A stretch of 64,000 nucleotides of DNA from LMUY01 sp964235495 (GCA_964235495.1 CAXSAX010000007.1:43001-107000); one strand, 5' to 3'; numbered from the stretch's first letter, positions 35,770-45,454 are shown. The notes: generated by a model not told the origin, from the letters alone. Made by a program: numbers and translations.

Positions 35770-37268
35770 GAGGGAACAGCCTCGCGGAGCGGCTTGAGGG
35801 CGGGATAAAGCCCGGCGTAGCGCCGGTAGATGTCGGCGTAGCGCGCGACGTTGGCAGGGTCCGGCTCGATCCGTCGGCCGGGGCGCACCATGGCGGCAAT
35901 GCCGTCGTCGATGCTGGCGAAGTGCCCGGCACCGTGGGCCGCCAGCACTGCAGACCCGAGCGAGGGCGCTTCTGCCACCTCCGGCACTACCACGGGCAGG
36001 CCGGACGTGTCGGCATGGATTTGCAGCCACAACGGCGAGCGGGCAGCGCCTCCGCCGACGGTGATCTCGGCGGCGGTGGAACCAGCCTCGGCCATGCGGT
36101 CGAGGATGGCGCGGGTGCCGAAGCCAATCCCTTCCAGCATGGCGCGGAACATGTGGGCCGCTGTATGGTGCAGGGACAACCCCGTGATGGCGCCGCGCGA
36201 CAGCGGGTCCGTGTAGGGGGTGCGGTTGCCCTGGAAGTGGTCGAGCACCAGCAAGCCGTCCGCACCCGGTGCGAGCTTGGCGGCTTCGACGTTCAACGCG
36301 TCTAAATCCAGCGCATCGCCCGTCAGCCGGCGCAGCCAGGCGATAATCGAACCGGTGGAGGTTTGCCCACCCTCCAAGATGGTGCGGCCCGGGTACACCG
36401 CATCCTGGTAAGTGCCCCACAGGCCCGGCACATGGGTGGCGGTGGCACCGACCGCAAATTGCAGGTGGGATGACCCGGTAATGAGCGCCAGCTGGCCGGG
36501 CTTGGCCACCCCCAGCCCAATCATGCCGATCAGCGCGTCGGCTCCGCCCTGCACTACCAGCACCGTCGCGGGCAGGCCCAAATGCTCGGCCGCAGCCACC
36601 GTCAACGATCCCACGACAGCGCCCGGCGGCAGCACCTCGGACGGCCACTTGGTGCGCAGGGCGGACAGGCCGAGCTTGTCCAGCAAGCTGTCCGGCCATC
36701 CGCCAGCGTCGCTGCGGTAGTGCCAACGGATTGAGGCGTTGTTCAGGCTGGCGGCGCGCCGCCCGGTCAGCCGCCAGGTAAGGAAATCCTGGTATTCGCA
36801 GATCGTGTGGGCGGCGGCGAAGGTTTCGGGCTCGTGGCGGGCCAGCCAGAGCGCCTTCGGGATCATCCATTCGGCCGAGACCGGGCCTTGGCCTGCGCCG
36901 TTGACGGCGAGTGCCGGGTCACGGGTCGCGAGCACGGCGTCAGCCTCCGCACCGGCCCGCACGTCCATCCAGAGCAGGGCCGGGCGCAACGGGCGCGCTG
37001 CGGCATCAAGCGCCACGACGGTGCAGCAGGTGGTGGTGGCGCAAACCGCATCAACATCGTGAGGAGTGACGCCTGAGCGGCTGACAGCCAAGCGTACGGC
37101 TGCACCCAGGGCCGACCACCAATCCCCCGGATCTTGCTCAGCGCGGGCGCCCGGCGCGAAGCGGGTGGAATAAGGCGACGATGCGGTCGCGACAGGGCGG
37201 CCCGCCGGGTCGAACATTGTCGCCCGCAAGCTCTCCGTTCCGCCATCGATGCCAATTACATAGCCCAC
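35766..37268 (-). CDS. FGGY-family carbohydrate kinase
   Basis: A 500-residue two-lobed sugar kinase, first gene of the operon. It begins GTG with GIDGGTESLRATMFD (phosphate 1 loop), carries the substrate-side Asp in LWMDVRAGAEA, and TGSSHLQF and GGGAARSPLWLQI in the C-terminal lobe. Its sequence style is closest to ribulokinase/FGGY-like kinases acting on ketoses or polyols rather than glycerol kinase. It would phosphorylate the imported sugar or a dehydrogenated derivative. The 105-base gap to the divergent SorC-type regulator should hold the control region. Confidence 0.9.
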   Translation of the reverse strand: MGYVIGIDGGTESLRATMFDPAGRPVATASSPYSTRFAPGARAEQDPGDWWSALGAAVRLAVSRSGVTPHDVDAVCATTTCCTVVALDAAARPLRPALLWMDVRAGAEADAVLATRDPALAVNGAGQGPVSAEWMIPKALWLARHEPETFAAAHTICEYQDFLTWRLTGRRAASLNNASIRWHYRSDAGGWPDSLLDKLGLSALRTKWPSEVLPPGAVVGSLTVAAAEHLGLPATVLVVQGGADALIGMIGLGVAKPGQLALITGSSHLQFAVGATATHVPGLWGTYQDAVYPGRTILEGGQTSTGSIIAWLRRLTGDALDLDALNVEAAKLAPGADGLLVLDHFQGNRTPYTDPLSRGAITGLSLHHTAAHMFRAMLEGIGFGTRAILDRMAEAGSTAAEITVGGGAARSPLWLQIHADTSGLPVVVPEVAEAPSLGSAVLAAHGAGHFASIDDGIAAMVRPGRRIEPDPANVARYADIYRRYAGLYPALKPLREAVPS

Positions 37269-37373
37269 GACTTTCGGACTGCTCCCTGCACATATGCCGT
37301 CAGTGACGACTTTTGCTCTTGAGCAGACGTTCCCCGTTTGTCGAGATGGATGTCAAGTGCTAATCGCGCGTCA

Positions 37374-38381
37374 ATGGTAACGTTGAGCCTGGCGCAAGAG
37401 CCTGATTCCGCCATCATGGTGCGGGCGGCCTGGCTCTACCATGTTGGCGGCCTGACCCAGGAAGATGTGGCCTCACGCCTGGGTGTGCACCGCACCCGCA
37501 TCGTGCGCCTGCTGGCCGAAGCGCGGGAGCGTGGACTGATCAGCATCACCATCCACCATGAGCAGATACGCGACCTGGACATCGAGGGCAGCATCGTCCG
37601 CCGCTACGGGCTGGATTTCTGCCTGGCGACGCCGCCGCTGGGCTTTGAGGCCGGGGAAGCTGAGCCGAAGCTGGCCGCGGCGCAGGAAATGATCGCGCGG
37701 CAAGCCGTGGGTGCTGCCGCAGCCACCTTCCTCAAGGGCAAGCTCACCGCCGACAAGCCGGTCACCGTGGGCGTGAGCTGGGGCCGGACGCTGGAGCAGG
37801 TGGCCCTGCACCTGTCGGGCGTGCACAATCCGCGGGCGCGCTTCGTGTCTTTGATGGGCTCGCTGACCCGCAACTCTGCCTCCAACCCGTTCGAAGTCGT
37901 GCAAGCGCTGGCAGCACGCACCGGCGGCGAGGGGCATTTCCTGCCAGTGCCGTTCATTGCCGATACCCAGGCGGACCGTGCGGTGCTGATGTCCCAGCGC
38001 ATCGTAGCCAACGCGCTAGGCCTCGCTCAGTCGGCTGACATCTACCTGATCAGCGTCGGCGAGCTGAGCGAAACTGCATTTCTACGCAAGCAAGCCATGC
38101 TGTCGGCCGCCGAGCTGCGCAGCGTCCGCGCCAAGGGTGCGGTCGCCGACTCGCTGGGACGGCTGTTCGACGGGGCCGGCGCGCCAGTGAACCATGAGTT
38201 GGCCCGTCGCACCCTAGCCTTGGAGTTTGAGCAGCTGCGCGGTCGCGACGTGGTGCTGGTGGCAGGCGGCTTGCAGAAGGTGGCCGCGGTACAGGCGATG
38301 CTGCGGACAGGAGTGATGCGCGGCCTAGTGATCGATGGCGACGCTGCAGCGTCTTTGGTTGCGAGTGACTCCGCGCCGTGA
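37374..38381 (+). CDS. SorC/DeoR-family sugar-responsive transcriptional regulator
   Basis: A ~335-residue regulator. The N-terminal helix-turn-helix (GGLTQEDVASRLGVHRTRI, then LAEARERGLI) is followed by a phosphosugar-binding domain (VTVGVSWGRTLEQVA, VSLMGSL). This family (SorC, DeoR, LsrR, EryD, CggR) usually senses a phosphorylated sugar made by the operon it controls. It is divergent from the FGGY kinase and so is the likely local regulator. The frame opens at TTG 37338; ATGs at 37350 and 37374 are both possible and no ribosome-binding site settles it. Confidence 0.9.
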   Translation: MVTLSLAQEPDSAIMVRAAWLYHVGGLTQEDVASRLGVHRTRIVRLLAEARERGLISITIHHEQIRDLDIEGSIVRRYGLDFCLATPPLGFEAGEAEPKLAAAQEMIARQAVGAAAATFLKGKLTADKPVTVGVSWGRTLEQVALHLSGVHNPRARFVSLMGSLTRNSASNPFEVVQALAARTGGEGHFLPVPFIADTQADRAVLMSQRIVANALGLAQSADIYLISVGELSETAFLRKQAMLSAAELRSVRAKGAVADSLGRLFDGAGAPVNHELARRTLALEFEQLRGRDVVLVAGGLQKVAAVQAMLRTGVMRGLVIDGDAAASLVASDSAP

Positions 38382-38720
38382 GCATCCTCCCGGTCGCTTT
38401 CTGCCGCAGCCAATGCATGGTGTTGGTGGTTGAGGCAAACCTGCTACAGGCCTGACTCGGAGTTCGTGCACAACGACTTAATTGCCTGATCAGCAGCATG
38501 GTTGCGGCGGCCATACGGACAGGCCAAGGCAGAGGTGAAGGCCGCACTTGCTATCAACGTAAGCCTAATCGCATGCAGTAACTTGTTAAATGAGGTAACT
38601 TCCAACACTTGATTAACCTAACAAATCTATTCCGTATTGGTTTTGTTTAACTGTATGATCATATAGCTTACAGCAAAAAATTAAGTCCGCCATTGCATAA
38701 GCTTTGCGGCTGACCTGCAG
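38382..38720. other. AT-rich intergenic stretch
   Basis: Between the regulator stop and the converging acidic-protein gene. The second half (38570-38700) is markedly AT-rich. No gene, tRNA or clear hairpin was recognised. Confidence 0.5.
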
Positions 38721-39050
38721 CTAACGCTCTGCTTCGTCTGTTTCCGGTTCCACCTCGATTTCCTCGGGAATCGCGTCGGCATCGTCCTCCAACTCGGAGG
38801 CATCTTCGAGGACATCCTCCTCGGCTTCCTCCTCGGCGGGCTCGACTTCGACATCCACGTCATCGGCTACTGGCGGCTTCTTAGGGCGCTTGTCCTCGAT
38901 TACATTGCCCCCGGCGCGACGGGCGCGGGGTTGGTCGGCGGGTTGCTCTGTGCTGCACTTAGGGCAGACCGCCGGAGTTTTCTGTAGATCGTAAAACCTG
39001 GCGTTGCACGAGACGCAAACGCGCTTGGTGCCTAATTCTGGCTTCACCAT
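38721..39050 (-). CDS. TIGR02300-type small acidic zinc-ribbon protein (FYDLN domain)
   Basis: A 109-residue protein: a zinc-ribbon-like head (CVSCNARFYDL and CPKC) followed by an extremely acidic tail (runs of Glu/Asp, ~60 residues). This matches the conserved alphaproteobacterial FYDLN_acid family of unknown function, typically found next to aroA as here. ATG 39050 is chosen (MVKPELGTKR is the usual N-terminus). Confidence 0.9.
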   Translation of the reverse strand: MVKPELGTKRVCVSCNARFYDLQKTPAVCPKCSTEQPADQPRARRAGGNVIEDKRPKKPPVADDVDVEVEPAEEEAEEDVLEDASELEDDADAIPEEIEVEPETDEAER

Positions 39051-39184
39051 GCCAAACGCGCTCCCTTGTAGCCGGCGCGATCTGCCGACGGGCGCGCCCC
39101 ATGCCATTGCCGGCTTCCAGTGTCAAACCTCGGGCTAGTCCGCTGCTGTTCAAAAAGCTGAGTTCCTGGTAACCGGACGGTGGC

Positions 39185-40507
39185 ATGGCAGCTATTCACC
39201 CCCTCACCGCGTGCCGTCCACCCGGCCCTCTCACCGGACAAGCAGATGTTCCCAGCGACGAGGCGATAAGCCATCAAACCCTGATAGTCGGAGCACTGGC
39301 CATAGGCCGCACGCAAATTTATGGGCTACGCGAAGGCGAGAGCGTGTGGCGTACTGTTGCAGCCATGAGGGCCTTGGGCGCGACAGTGGAGAAGCAAGAC
39401 ACGGCTTGGCATGTCACGGGTCGCGGCGTCGGCGGCTTAGTCGAACCAGAACAAGTCTTGGACATGGGCGATTCCGAGACTACTGCCTGGCTGCTCGCAG
39501 GCTTGCTGGCAAGCCACGACATGCATGCGGTGGTGACCGGGGATGCAAGTCTGCGACGCCGCCCCATGCATCAGATCACTGAGCTGCTCGCGCTTTGCGG
39601 AGCGCAGTTTGCAGGCCGAGAAGGGGGATGCCTGCCGCTTTCCATCCAAGGCGCGGCGGACGCAATGCCAGTTCGCTGCCGTATGCCGGCAGCATTTATC
39701 CGGGCGAAATCAGCCGTCTTGCTGGCCGGGTTGAACGCGCGGGGCCAAACGGAGATACGGGAACCTGTCGCCACGCCTGACCACACCGAGAACATGCTGC
39801 GCCACTTTGGGGCCACCGTGTCCGTCGAGGCGGATGATGCCAGCCGCATCGTCACACTTGCTGGTCAGCCCGAGTTGCGGGGTCGAGAGGTGATGGTGCC
39901 CGGTGATCTGTCCTTCGCGACTTTCCCACTCGTGGCTGCGCTGCTGATACCGGGCTCGGCCGTCACGCTGGCCGGTATCGGGCTGAACCCGTTGCGCATG
40001 GAACTGCTGACCACTCTGCGCGAAATGGGTGCTGACATCACGATGATGGCAGAACGGACAGAAGCCGGCGAACCCGTTGGTGACTTGCTGGTGCAGTACT
40101 GCACTTTGAACGCAATTGACGTGTCACCCATACGTGCGCCGGCCATGATTGATGACTATCCGTTACTGGCTGTGGCGGCCGCGTTTGCCCACGGGACGAC
40201 CCGCATGGGAGGCGTGGCCGACTTGGTAGTAAGAGGAAATAACCGGCTAAGTCAGACCGCTGTCATGTTGCAGGCCGCGGGCGTGCGCGTCGCGATTGAT
40301 GGAGACGATTTACTCGTGCATGGCACAGGCCGGGTGCCTGGCGGCTGCATGGTGGAATCTGGCATGGACCACCAACTGGCCATGAGCGCCTTGGTGATGG
40401 GCCAGGCCACGGACGCGCCGGTGGTTGTGAGTAATGCGGTATGCATCGATGCCAGCCTCTCAGGTTTTGTCGCCCTGTTGTCAGGTCTTGGGGCTAACAT
40501 CTCATGA
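39185..40507 (+). CDS. aroA: 3-phosphoshikimate 1-carboxyvinyltransferase (EPSP synthase)
   Basis: A 440-residue EPSP synthase, sixth step of the shikimate pathway, joining shikimate-3-phosphate and PEP. It contains GDASLRRRPM (the LRxRPM signature), the early LPGxKS-like region replaced here by LTGQADVPSDEAISHQ, and IDDYPLLAVAAAFAHG near the C-terminus. The usual PGDKSISHRA is changed at several positions (VPSDEAISHQT), so the canonical N-terminal Lys-Ser is not conserved in place; the protein may still be active, but this deserves a check. It is followed by cmk and rpsA, the standard order. Confidence 0.92.
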   Translation: MAAIHPLTACRPPGPLTGQADVPSDEAISHQTLIVGALAIGRTQIYGLREGESVWRTVAAMRALGATVEKQDTAWHVTGRGVGGLVEPEQVLDMGDSETTAWLLAGLLASHDMHAVVTGDASLRRRPMHQITELLALCGAQFAGREGGCLPLSIQGAADAMPVRCRMPAAFIRAKSAVLLAGLNARGQTEIREPVATPDHTENMLRHFGATVSVEADDASRIVTLAGQPELRGREVMVPGDLSFATFPLVAALLIPGSAVTLAGIGLNPLRMELLTTLREMGADITMMAERTEAGEPVGDLLVQYCTLNAIDVSPIRAPAMIDDYPLLAVAAAFAHGTTRMGGVADLVVRGNNRLSQTAVMLQAAGVRVAIDGDDLLVHGTGRVPGGCMVESGMDHQLAMSALVMGQATDAPVVVSNAVCIDASLSGFVALLSGLGANIS

Positions 40508-40517
40508 GGTGTGGAGC

Positions 40518-41153
40518 GTGATCATCACTGTCGATGGGCCAGCTGCTGCAGGTAAAGGGACTTTGTCCAGGCGCTTGGCCAAGGCGCTCAGCTTGCCTTA
40601 CCTGGACACGGGTCTGCTCTATCGCGCTGTCGGCCGCCGCGTGCTGGATGCTGGTGGCGACCCGGCAGACTCCGGTGTGGCTGAAGCACAAGCCCGCGCG
40701 CTGCAAGCAACTGACCTGGCGCGTACAGACCTGCGCGGTCCGGCAGCAGATAGGGCAGCCAGCCAAGTCGCCGCCATCCCCGGCGTGCGTGCGGAGTTGC
40801 TAGCATTTCAACGGAGTTTCGCAGACCGGGACGGCGCAGTGCTGGATGGGCGTGACATCGGCACCGTCATTTTCCCCGATGCCGAGGTAAAACTGTTTGT
40901 GACGGCAAGCCTGGAAGTGCGGGCGGCCCGCCGATGGCGCGAGTTGCAGGCGCGCGGGATAGCGGCATCACTGGAAGCAGTGACGGAGGAGATACGAACG
41001 CGCGATGTTCGAGATGAGGCACGTACTACCGCCCCACTCCGCCCGGCGACAAATGCAGTGCTGCTGGACACAAGCACGCTCAGCCCCGATGCGGCATTTG
41101 CAGCGGCAATGGCCGCAATCTCTGTCTACAATACTTCCTTACCCTCTACCTAA
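40518..41153 (+). CDS. cmk: Cytidylate kinase
   Basis: A 211-residue (d)CMP kinase. Walker A GPAAAGKGT is at residues 7-15, then LDTGLLYRAVG, LDGRDIGTVIFPDA and a lid stretch RRWRELQARG. It recycles CMP to CDP. The start is GTG 40518, 10 bases after the aroA stop, with a GAGG element in between; longer in-frame starts would run into aroA. Confidence 0.94.
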   Translation: MIITVDGPAAAGKGTLSRRLAKALSLPYLDTGLLYRAVGRRVLDAGGDPADSGVAEAQARALQATDLARTDLRGPAADRAASQVAAIPGVRAELLAFQRSFADRDGAVLDGRDIGTVIFPDAEVKLFVTASLEVRAARRWRELQARGIAASLEAVTEEIRTRDVRDEARTTAPLRPATNAVLLDTSTLSPDAAFAAAMAAISVYNTSLPST

Positions 41154-41651
41154 TACCGCCTTGGTTCCAGAGTTTAGTTGTTGGCGTGATTGAAGTAAAT
41201 ATATGTTTGTCGAGCAAATCCACAAAGATTGCATCTGTCCACCTATAGGCAAAATTATTTAGGTTTGAACTATCAATTTGCGATACAAAACCTGCATCTG
41301 CGCTTTGCATTGCCCCACAACGGCCAAGCCAGGGGATGATTATAGAAACACGACGAGCCCAAGAAGGGTGGTGATGGCAAAGCGGTTCATACCGGTTGCG
41401 TCACTACCAGCATCATCGGCACTCGGCTCGGGCAAAATCTGCATAACGCATAAGGGGCAACATCCAGGTTTCCCTTTCTCGAAAATAGCCAGAAAACGCG
41501 GTTTTCCTTGACTCCAAACCTCTATCCGTAGTTTCTGCGGCGTACGAACCCTTCCAACCCGGCCCACATACATCAGGCAAGTCGTGTCCGAACCGGACGC
41601 GCACACCGCAAGAGCTCTCTAGAGAGCATCTTTCAGGAACAATTCATTCCC
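41154..41651. other. 498-base leader region before rpsA
   Basis: No gene is supported. Short open frames on both strands (around 41340-41606) have no recognisable family. The stretch just before rpsA contains an AGGA element at 41634-41637. The S1 mRNA leader is often involved in autogenous control, but no conserved element was identified. Confidence 0.45.
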
Positions 41652-43382
41652 ATGGCATCCAGCGCCGTCGCTTATGACTATTCCCAATCGCATAACCCTG
41701 GTGAAGAAGATTTCGCTTCCCTGCTTGACGAAACACTCGGCCGGGATAGTAGTTTTGACGGGTCCGTCGTCACAGGCAGGGTGCTACGCCTCACCGACGA
41801 GTTCGCCATTGTCGATGTTGGCCTCAAAAGCGAGGGCCGCGTCGCCCTTAAAGAGTTTGGCCCGCCCGGTGTTACCCCCGAGGTCAAGCCTGGAGACTTA
41901 ATCGAGTTATTCATTGAACGCTACGAGGACCGTGACGGTGCAATCGTGCTGTCGCGCGAAAAAGCGCGCCGCGAAGAGGCTTGGACTAATCTTGAAAAGG
42001 CATTCGAGGCGCAAAAGCGCGTGGATGGCACTATCTACGGCCGAGTCAAGGGCGGTTTTACCGTTGATCTCGGCGGCGCGGTGGCGTTCTTGCCTGGCAG
42101 CCAAGTGGATATTCGCCCGGTACGGGACGTAGGGCCCTTGATGGGAACGCCGCAGCCCTTCCAAATTCTCAAGATGGATCGCGCCCGCGGCAACATCGTG
42201 GTTTCCCGCCGCGCCGTGCTGGAGGAGACGCGGGCTGAGCAGCGCTCCGAGCTGATCCAAGGTCTCAAGGAAGGCATGATCTTGGACGGCGTAGTGAAGA
42301 ACATCACCGATTATGGCGCCTTCGTGGACCTGGGCGGCGTAGACGGCCTGTTGCACGTGACGGACGTGGCCTGGCGCCGCATCAACCATCCCTCCGAGGC
42401 CTTACAGATCGGCCAGGCCGTGCGCGTGCAAGTGATCCGTTTCAACGCTGAGACGCAGCGTATCTCACTTGGCATGAAGCAGCTTGAGGCCGATCCGTGG
42501 GAAGGTGTCGCCGCCAAGTATCCGCCGGGTGCCAAGTATAGCGGCCGTGTCACCAATATCACCGATTATGGCGCATTTGTGGAACTAGAACCTGGCGTGG
42601 AAGGCTTGGTTCACGTCTCTGAGATGAGCTGGACTAAGAAAAATGTTCACCCTGGCAAGATTGTCTCTACTTCCCAAGAGGTCGAGGTTATGGTGTTGGA
42701 TGTGGACAGTTCCAAGCGCCGCATCTCGCTCGGCATCAAGCAGGTGCAGCGCAATCCATGGGAAGAGTTCCTGGACCTCCACCCAGCCGGCTCCGTGATC
42801 GAGGGTGAACTGCGTAACGTCACCGAATTCGGCCTGTTCATCGGCATCTCTGCCGACATCGATGGCATGGTGCACATGTCCGACATTTCGTGGGACGAAC
42901 CCGGCGAGTTGGCGATGGCCAAGTACGAGAAGGGTGCCGTGCTCAAGGCCAAGGTGTTGGATGTCGATGTGGAGAAGGAGCGTATTTCGCTCGGCATCAA
43001 GCAATTGGAGGCCGACCCAGCGGCTGACACGCTCAGCCGCGTCCATAAGGGCGAGGTTGTTACCTGCATCGTGACTGCCATTCAGGCCAATGGCATTGAA
43101 GTTAAGGTGGACGAAGTACTTACCGGATTTATCCGCCGCGCCGAGTTGGCCCGTGACAAGGGGGACCAACGTCCGGATCGCTTCGCCGTAGGCGAGAAGG
43201 TGGATGCCAAGATCACTGCCATCGACCGTGCTGCCCGTAAGCTTTCGCTCACCATCAAGGGGCGTGAGATCGAAGAGGACAAGCAGGCAGTGGCAGAGTT
43301 CGGCACATCCGACAGTGGTGCTTCCTTGGGAGATATTTTGGGAGCCGCGATCCGGCGCCGCAATCAACAAAGCGCCGAGTGA
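41652..43382 (+). CDS. rpsA: 30S ribosomal protein S1
   Basis: A 576-residue S1 with six S1/OB-fold repeats, seen as recurring DYGAFVDLGGVDGLLHVTD-like cores (e.g. ITDYGAFVELEPGVEG, EFGLFIGISADIDG). It binds mRNA upstream of the start codon on the small subunit and is essential in most Gram-negatives. Length is typical of alphaproteobacteria. It is followed 3 bases later by sppA. Confidence 0.97.
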   Translation: MASSAVAYDYSQSHNPGEEDFASLLDETLGRDSSFDGSVVTGRVLRLTDEFAIVDVGLKSEGRVALKEFGPPGVTPEVKPGDLIELFIERYEDRDGAIVLSREKARREEAWTNLEKAFEAQKRVDGTIYGRVKGGFTVDLGGAVAFLPGSQVDIRPVRDVGPLMGTPQPFQILKMDRARGNIVVSRRAVLEETRAEQRSELIQGLKEGMILDGVVKNITDYGAFVDLGGVDGLLHVTDVAWRRINHPSEALQIGQAVRVQVIRFNAETQRISLGMKQLEADPWEGVAAKYPPGAKYSGRVTNITDYGAFVELEPGVEGLVHVSEMSWTKKNVHPGKIVSTSQEVEVMVLDVDSSKRRISLGIKQVQRNPWEEFLDLHPAGSVIEGELRNVTEFGLFIGISADIDGMVHMSDISWDEPGELAMAKYEKGAVLKAKVLDVDVEKERISLGIKQLEADPAADTLSRVHKGEVVTCIVTAIQANGIEVKVDEVLTGFIRRAELARDKGDQRPDRFAVGEKVDAKITAIDRAARKLSLTIKGREIEEDKQAVAEFGTSDSGASLGDILGAAIRRRNQQSAE

Positions 43383-43385
43383 CTC

Positions 43386-44321
43386 GTGTCTGGCTTTCGG
43401 GACACCGGGCTGGAAGCAGATCTTTTGTTAGACAGGCGGCAACTTAAACGCCGCCTTGTCTTTTGGCGGATGGTGGCCGTCTTAGCTGTGCTAAGCGTGT
43501 TCGCCTACTCCGCTGCAAAGGTTAGGCTAGGTGGACTGCCGGGCGCGCGTCATGTCGTGCGGGTTAACGTCAGCGGCATTATAGGGTCCGAGCGGCAGTT
43601 GACGCAGGCAGTACGCAGCCTCGCTAAGGACGATAGCGTGGTGGCGGTCGTGCTAACGGTGGACAGTCCCGGCGGCAGCGTGGCGGGTGGCGAAAGCCTA
43701 CATGATGCGTTGACGTTCGTGGCAGCCGCAAAACCAGTCGTTGCGGTCATGGAGGGCACGGCAGCGTCAGCGGGTTATATGATTAGTCTGCCAGCTGCAC
43801 GCATCTTTGCCAGTAACGCGACGCTCACTGGTTCAATTGGTGTGATCCTGGAGACGGGCAGCGCTGGCGGGTTGTTGGAAAAGCTGGGATTGTCGGCAGA
43901 CGCGATCATCTCGGGACCTTTAAAGGATCAGCCATCGTTTACGCATGGCTTATCGCTTGCTGGGCGAGATTACTTACAGGCCTTAGTGAACAATCTGTTT
44001 GGTCAATTTGTCACGATGGTGGCCCAGGCCAGACATCTTGATGAAGTCCGGGTACGACAATTGGCCGATGGCCGAGCCTATAGCGGGCAACAGGCGCTGG
44101 AGCTCGGGCTTGTCGATGAGATAGGCGGCGAAATGGAAGCGCGAACTTGGCTGGAGAAAGAGAAGAGCGTGAGGGCTGACATCCCGATCACAGATCTTAA
44201 ACTTGGCAGTTTTTACGATCGGACAATCGGCGCTACGCTGAGCTTCGTCAGTCAGCGATTTGGTTTGGATTTTCCAAACGCCACACCAATGGCGTTATGG
44301 ACCCCGTCACTCATCCTATAA
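43386..44321 (+). CDS. sppA: Signal peptide peptidase SppA, short (36K) type
   Basis: A 311-residue membrane-anchored protease that removes remnant signal peptides. One membrane helix lies at ~30-46 (WRMVAVLAVLSVFAYSA). The S49 peptidase domain has VDSPGGSVAGGE, the nucleophile region GTAASAGYMIS and LTGSIGVI. Starts with GTG 43386 right behind rpsA. The integration host factor gene often found in this position in related species is not present. Confidence 0.9.
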   Translation: MSGFRDTGLEADLLLDRRQLKRRLVFWRMVAVLAVLSVFAYSAAKVRLGGLPGARHVVRVNVSGIIGSERQLTQAVRSLAKDDSVVAVVLTVDSPGGSVAGGESLHDALTFVAAAKPVVAVMEGTAASAGYMISLPAARIFASNATLTGSIGVILETGSAGGLLEKLGLSADAIISGPLKDQPSFTHGLSLAGRDYLQALVNNLFGQFVTMVAQARHLDEVRVRQLADGRAYSGQQALELGLVDEIGGEMEARTWLEKEKSVRADIPITDLKLGSFYDRTIGATLSFVSQRFGLDFPNATPMALWTPSLIL

Positions 44322-44988
44322 GTCGTTTTGACGTCCATTCATGTTTTGCGTATAGGGTAACATCAAATGTCGACGAGTTACTCTGGACTATTTGCAGCCG
44401 AAACATTGCAGTATGTATGAAACGAAATTGTGCGCTACGTGGTAGCGCTGGACCGATAGCCATCTAAGCCATATTTTCGTCCGACTCGTGAGCCGCACGA
44501 ACCACACTATGAGTTTACCCCTACGCCCGGTCAAACCCTATTGAAACTCCAAGTAGATTGTTGTTCCGCACGCTCCTGGCAGGTTCAGGAGTAAAAGCAT
44601 TAGTCTGTGATCTATAGACATGCGTTAGGCCAACCGTTGAAAGTTCAATTTGCGCAGTTGCCTGATTGAGTATTAATAATTAAGCATTAGTGTTCAGCCT
44701 TTGGTTGGAATTTTTACTTAACATTCCAACCATGATTAAGCCATCAATAGGCATATTTGCGGCGTAGAACCTTTAACATGCAGAACTGACTGTTAGGAAT
44801 GCAAGATAGAACTGTGTTGGTTACTACCAGAACTCAGCCGCAATAGGCCGCCTAGTCAAAAGCATTCCCGTCCAATGAGAAGTAATAAGACTTCATGTGG
44901 GCGCACTGAATGCATGAGCTTGATATTAGGCTAGAGCGCGGCCGGTGATAATAGCTTGCCGAGACGAGTCCCTCATCAGCGTTTTCCC
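44322..44988. other. 667-base AT-rich gap
   Basis: Noticeably lower GC than the flanks, with no recognisable coding frame, tRNA or repeat. Confidence 0.5.
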
Positions 44989-45399
44989 TCAGCCGCCCTT
45001 GAGATCAGCCGGAACAGTCCCACCATTTTCCTCAAGCTTGGTCATCACTTCCTTGTGCAGCCAAACATTCATGGCTGCTGAGTCTTCCATATTGCCCGTG
45101 TAGTGCAACTCGGCAGCCAGCCCTTTGCGAGCCTCAATACTGCTATCGAGGTCAAGCAGCTTTAGTAAATCCACAATAGATGTTTTGTAGTTCAAGGCCT
45201 GGCCGTTCTTGAGTGCCATGGCGGCCAGCGCAGCCCCAACATCGAATTGCGTGCCCCCCGGCGCTGGAGCCACAGCGGCCGCCACTGGTTGCTGCGTAGT
45301 GGTGTCGGTGGCAACTGGTGGCGCCTGCTCCATCGCCTCGGGACCGGATGCTGCCGGGTGATGGAAAATCTTGGACATGATCGAACCGAACAAGCTCAT
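44989..45399 (-). CDS. DUF3597-family protein
   Basis: A 136-residue protein. A short N-terminal region (MSLFGSIMSKIFHHPA) and a Pro/Ala/Thr-rich linker lead to a conserved helical C-terminal half (VDLLKLLDLDSSIEARKGLA, then MNVWLHKEVMTKLEENGG). This matches DUF3597, whose function is unknown although a LysM-like companion is known in some species. It stands alone between rpsA-sppA and argG. Confidence 0.85.
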   Translation of the reverse strand: MSLFGSIMSKIFHHPAASGPEAMEQAPPVATDTTTQQPVAAAVAPAPGGTQFDVGAALAAMALKNGQALNYKTSIVDLLKLLDLDSSIEARKGLAAELHYTGNMEDSAAMNVWLHKEVMTKLEENGGTVPADLKGG

Positions 45400-45454
45400 G
45401 GCGACACTCTCCCGTTATGCACATGCAACGTGACCTGGGCCTCAGGGTTCAGCA

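Noticed and set aside
34750..36870. 706-residue frame that would fuse an unknown region to E1 alpha
   Set aside because: Its first ~370 residues are an antiparallel-frame shadow of the FGGY kinase gene; the E1 alpha start at 35769 overlaps the kinase stop as expected.
41340..41606. Small minus-strand frame before rpsA
   Set aside because: 88 residues with no family resemblance and no start signal; treated as leader DNA.
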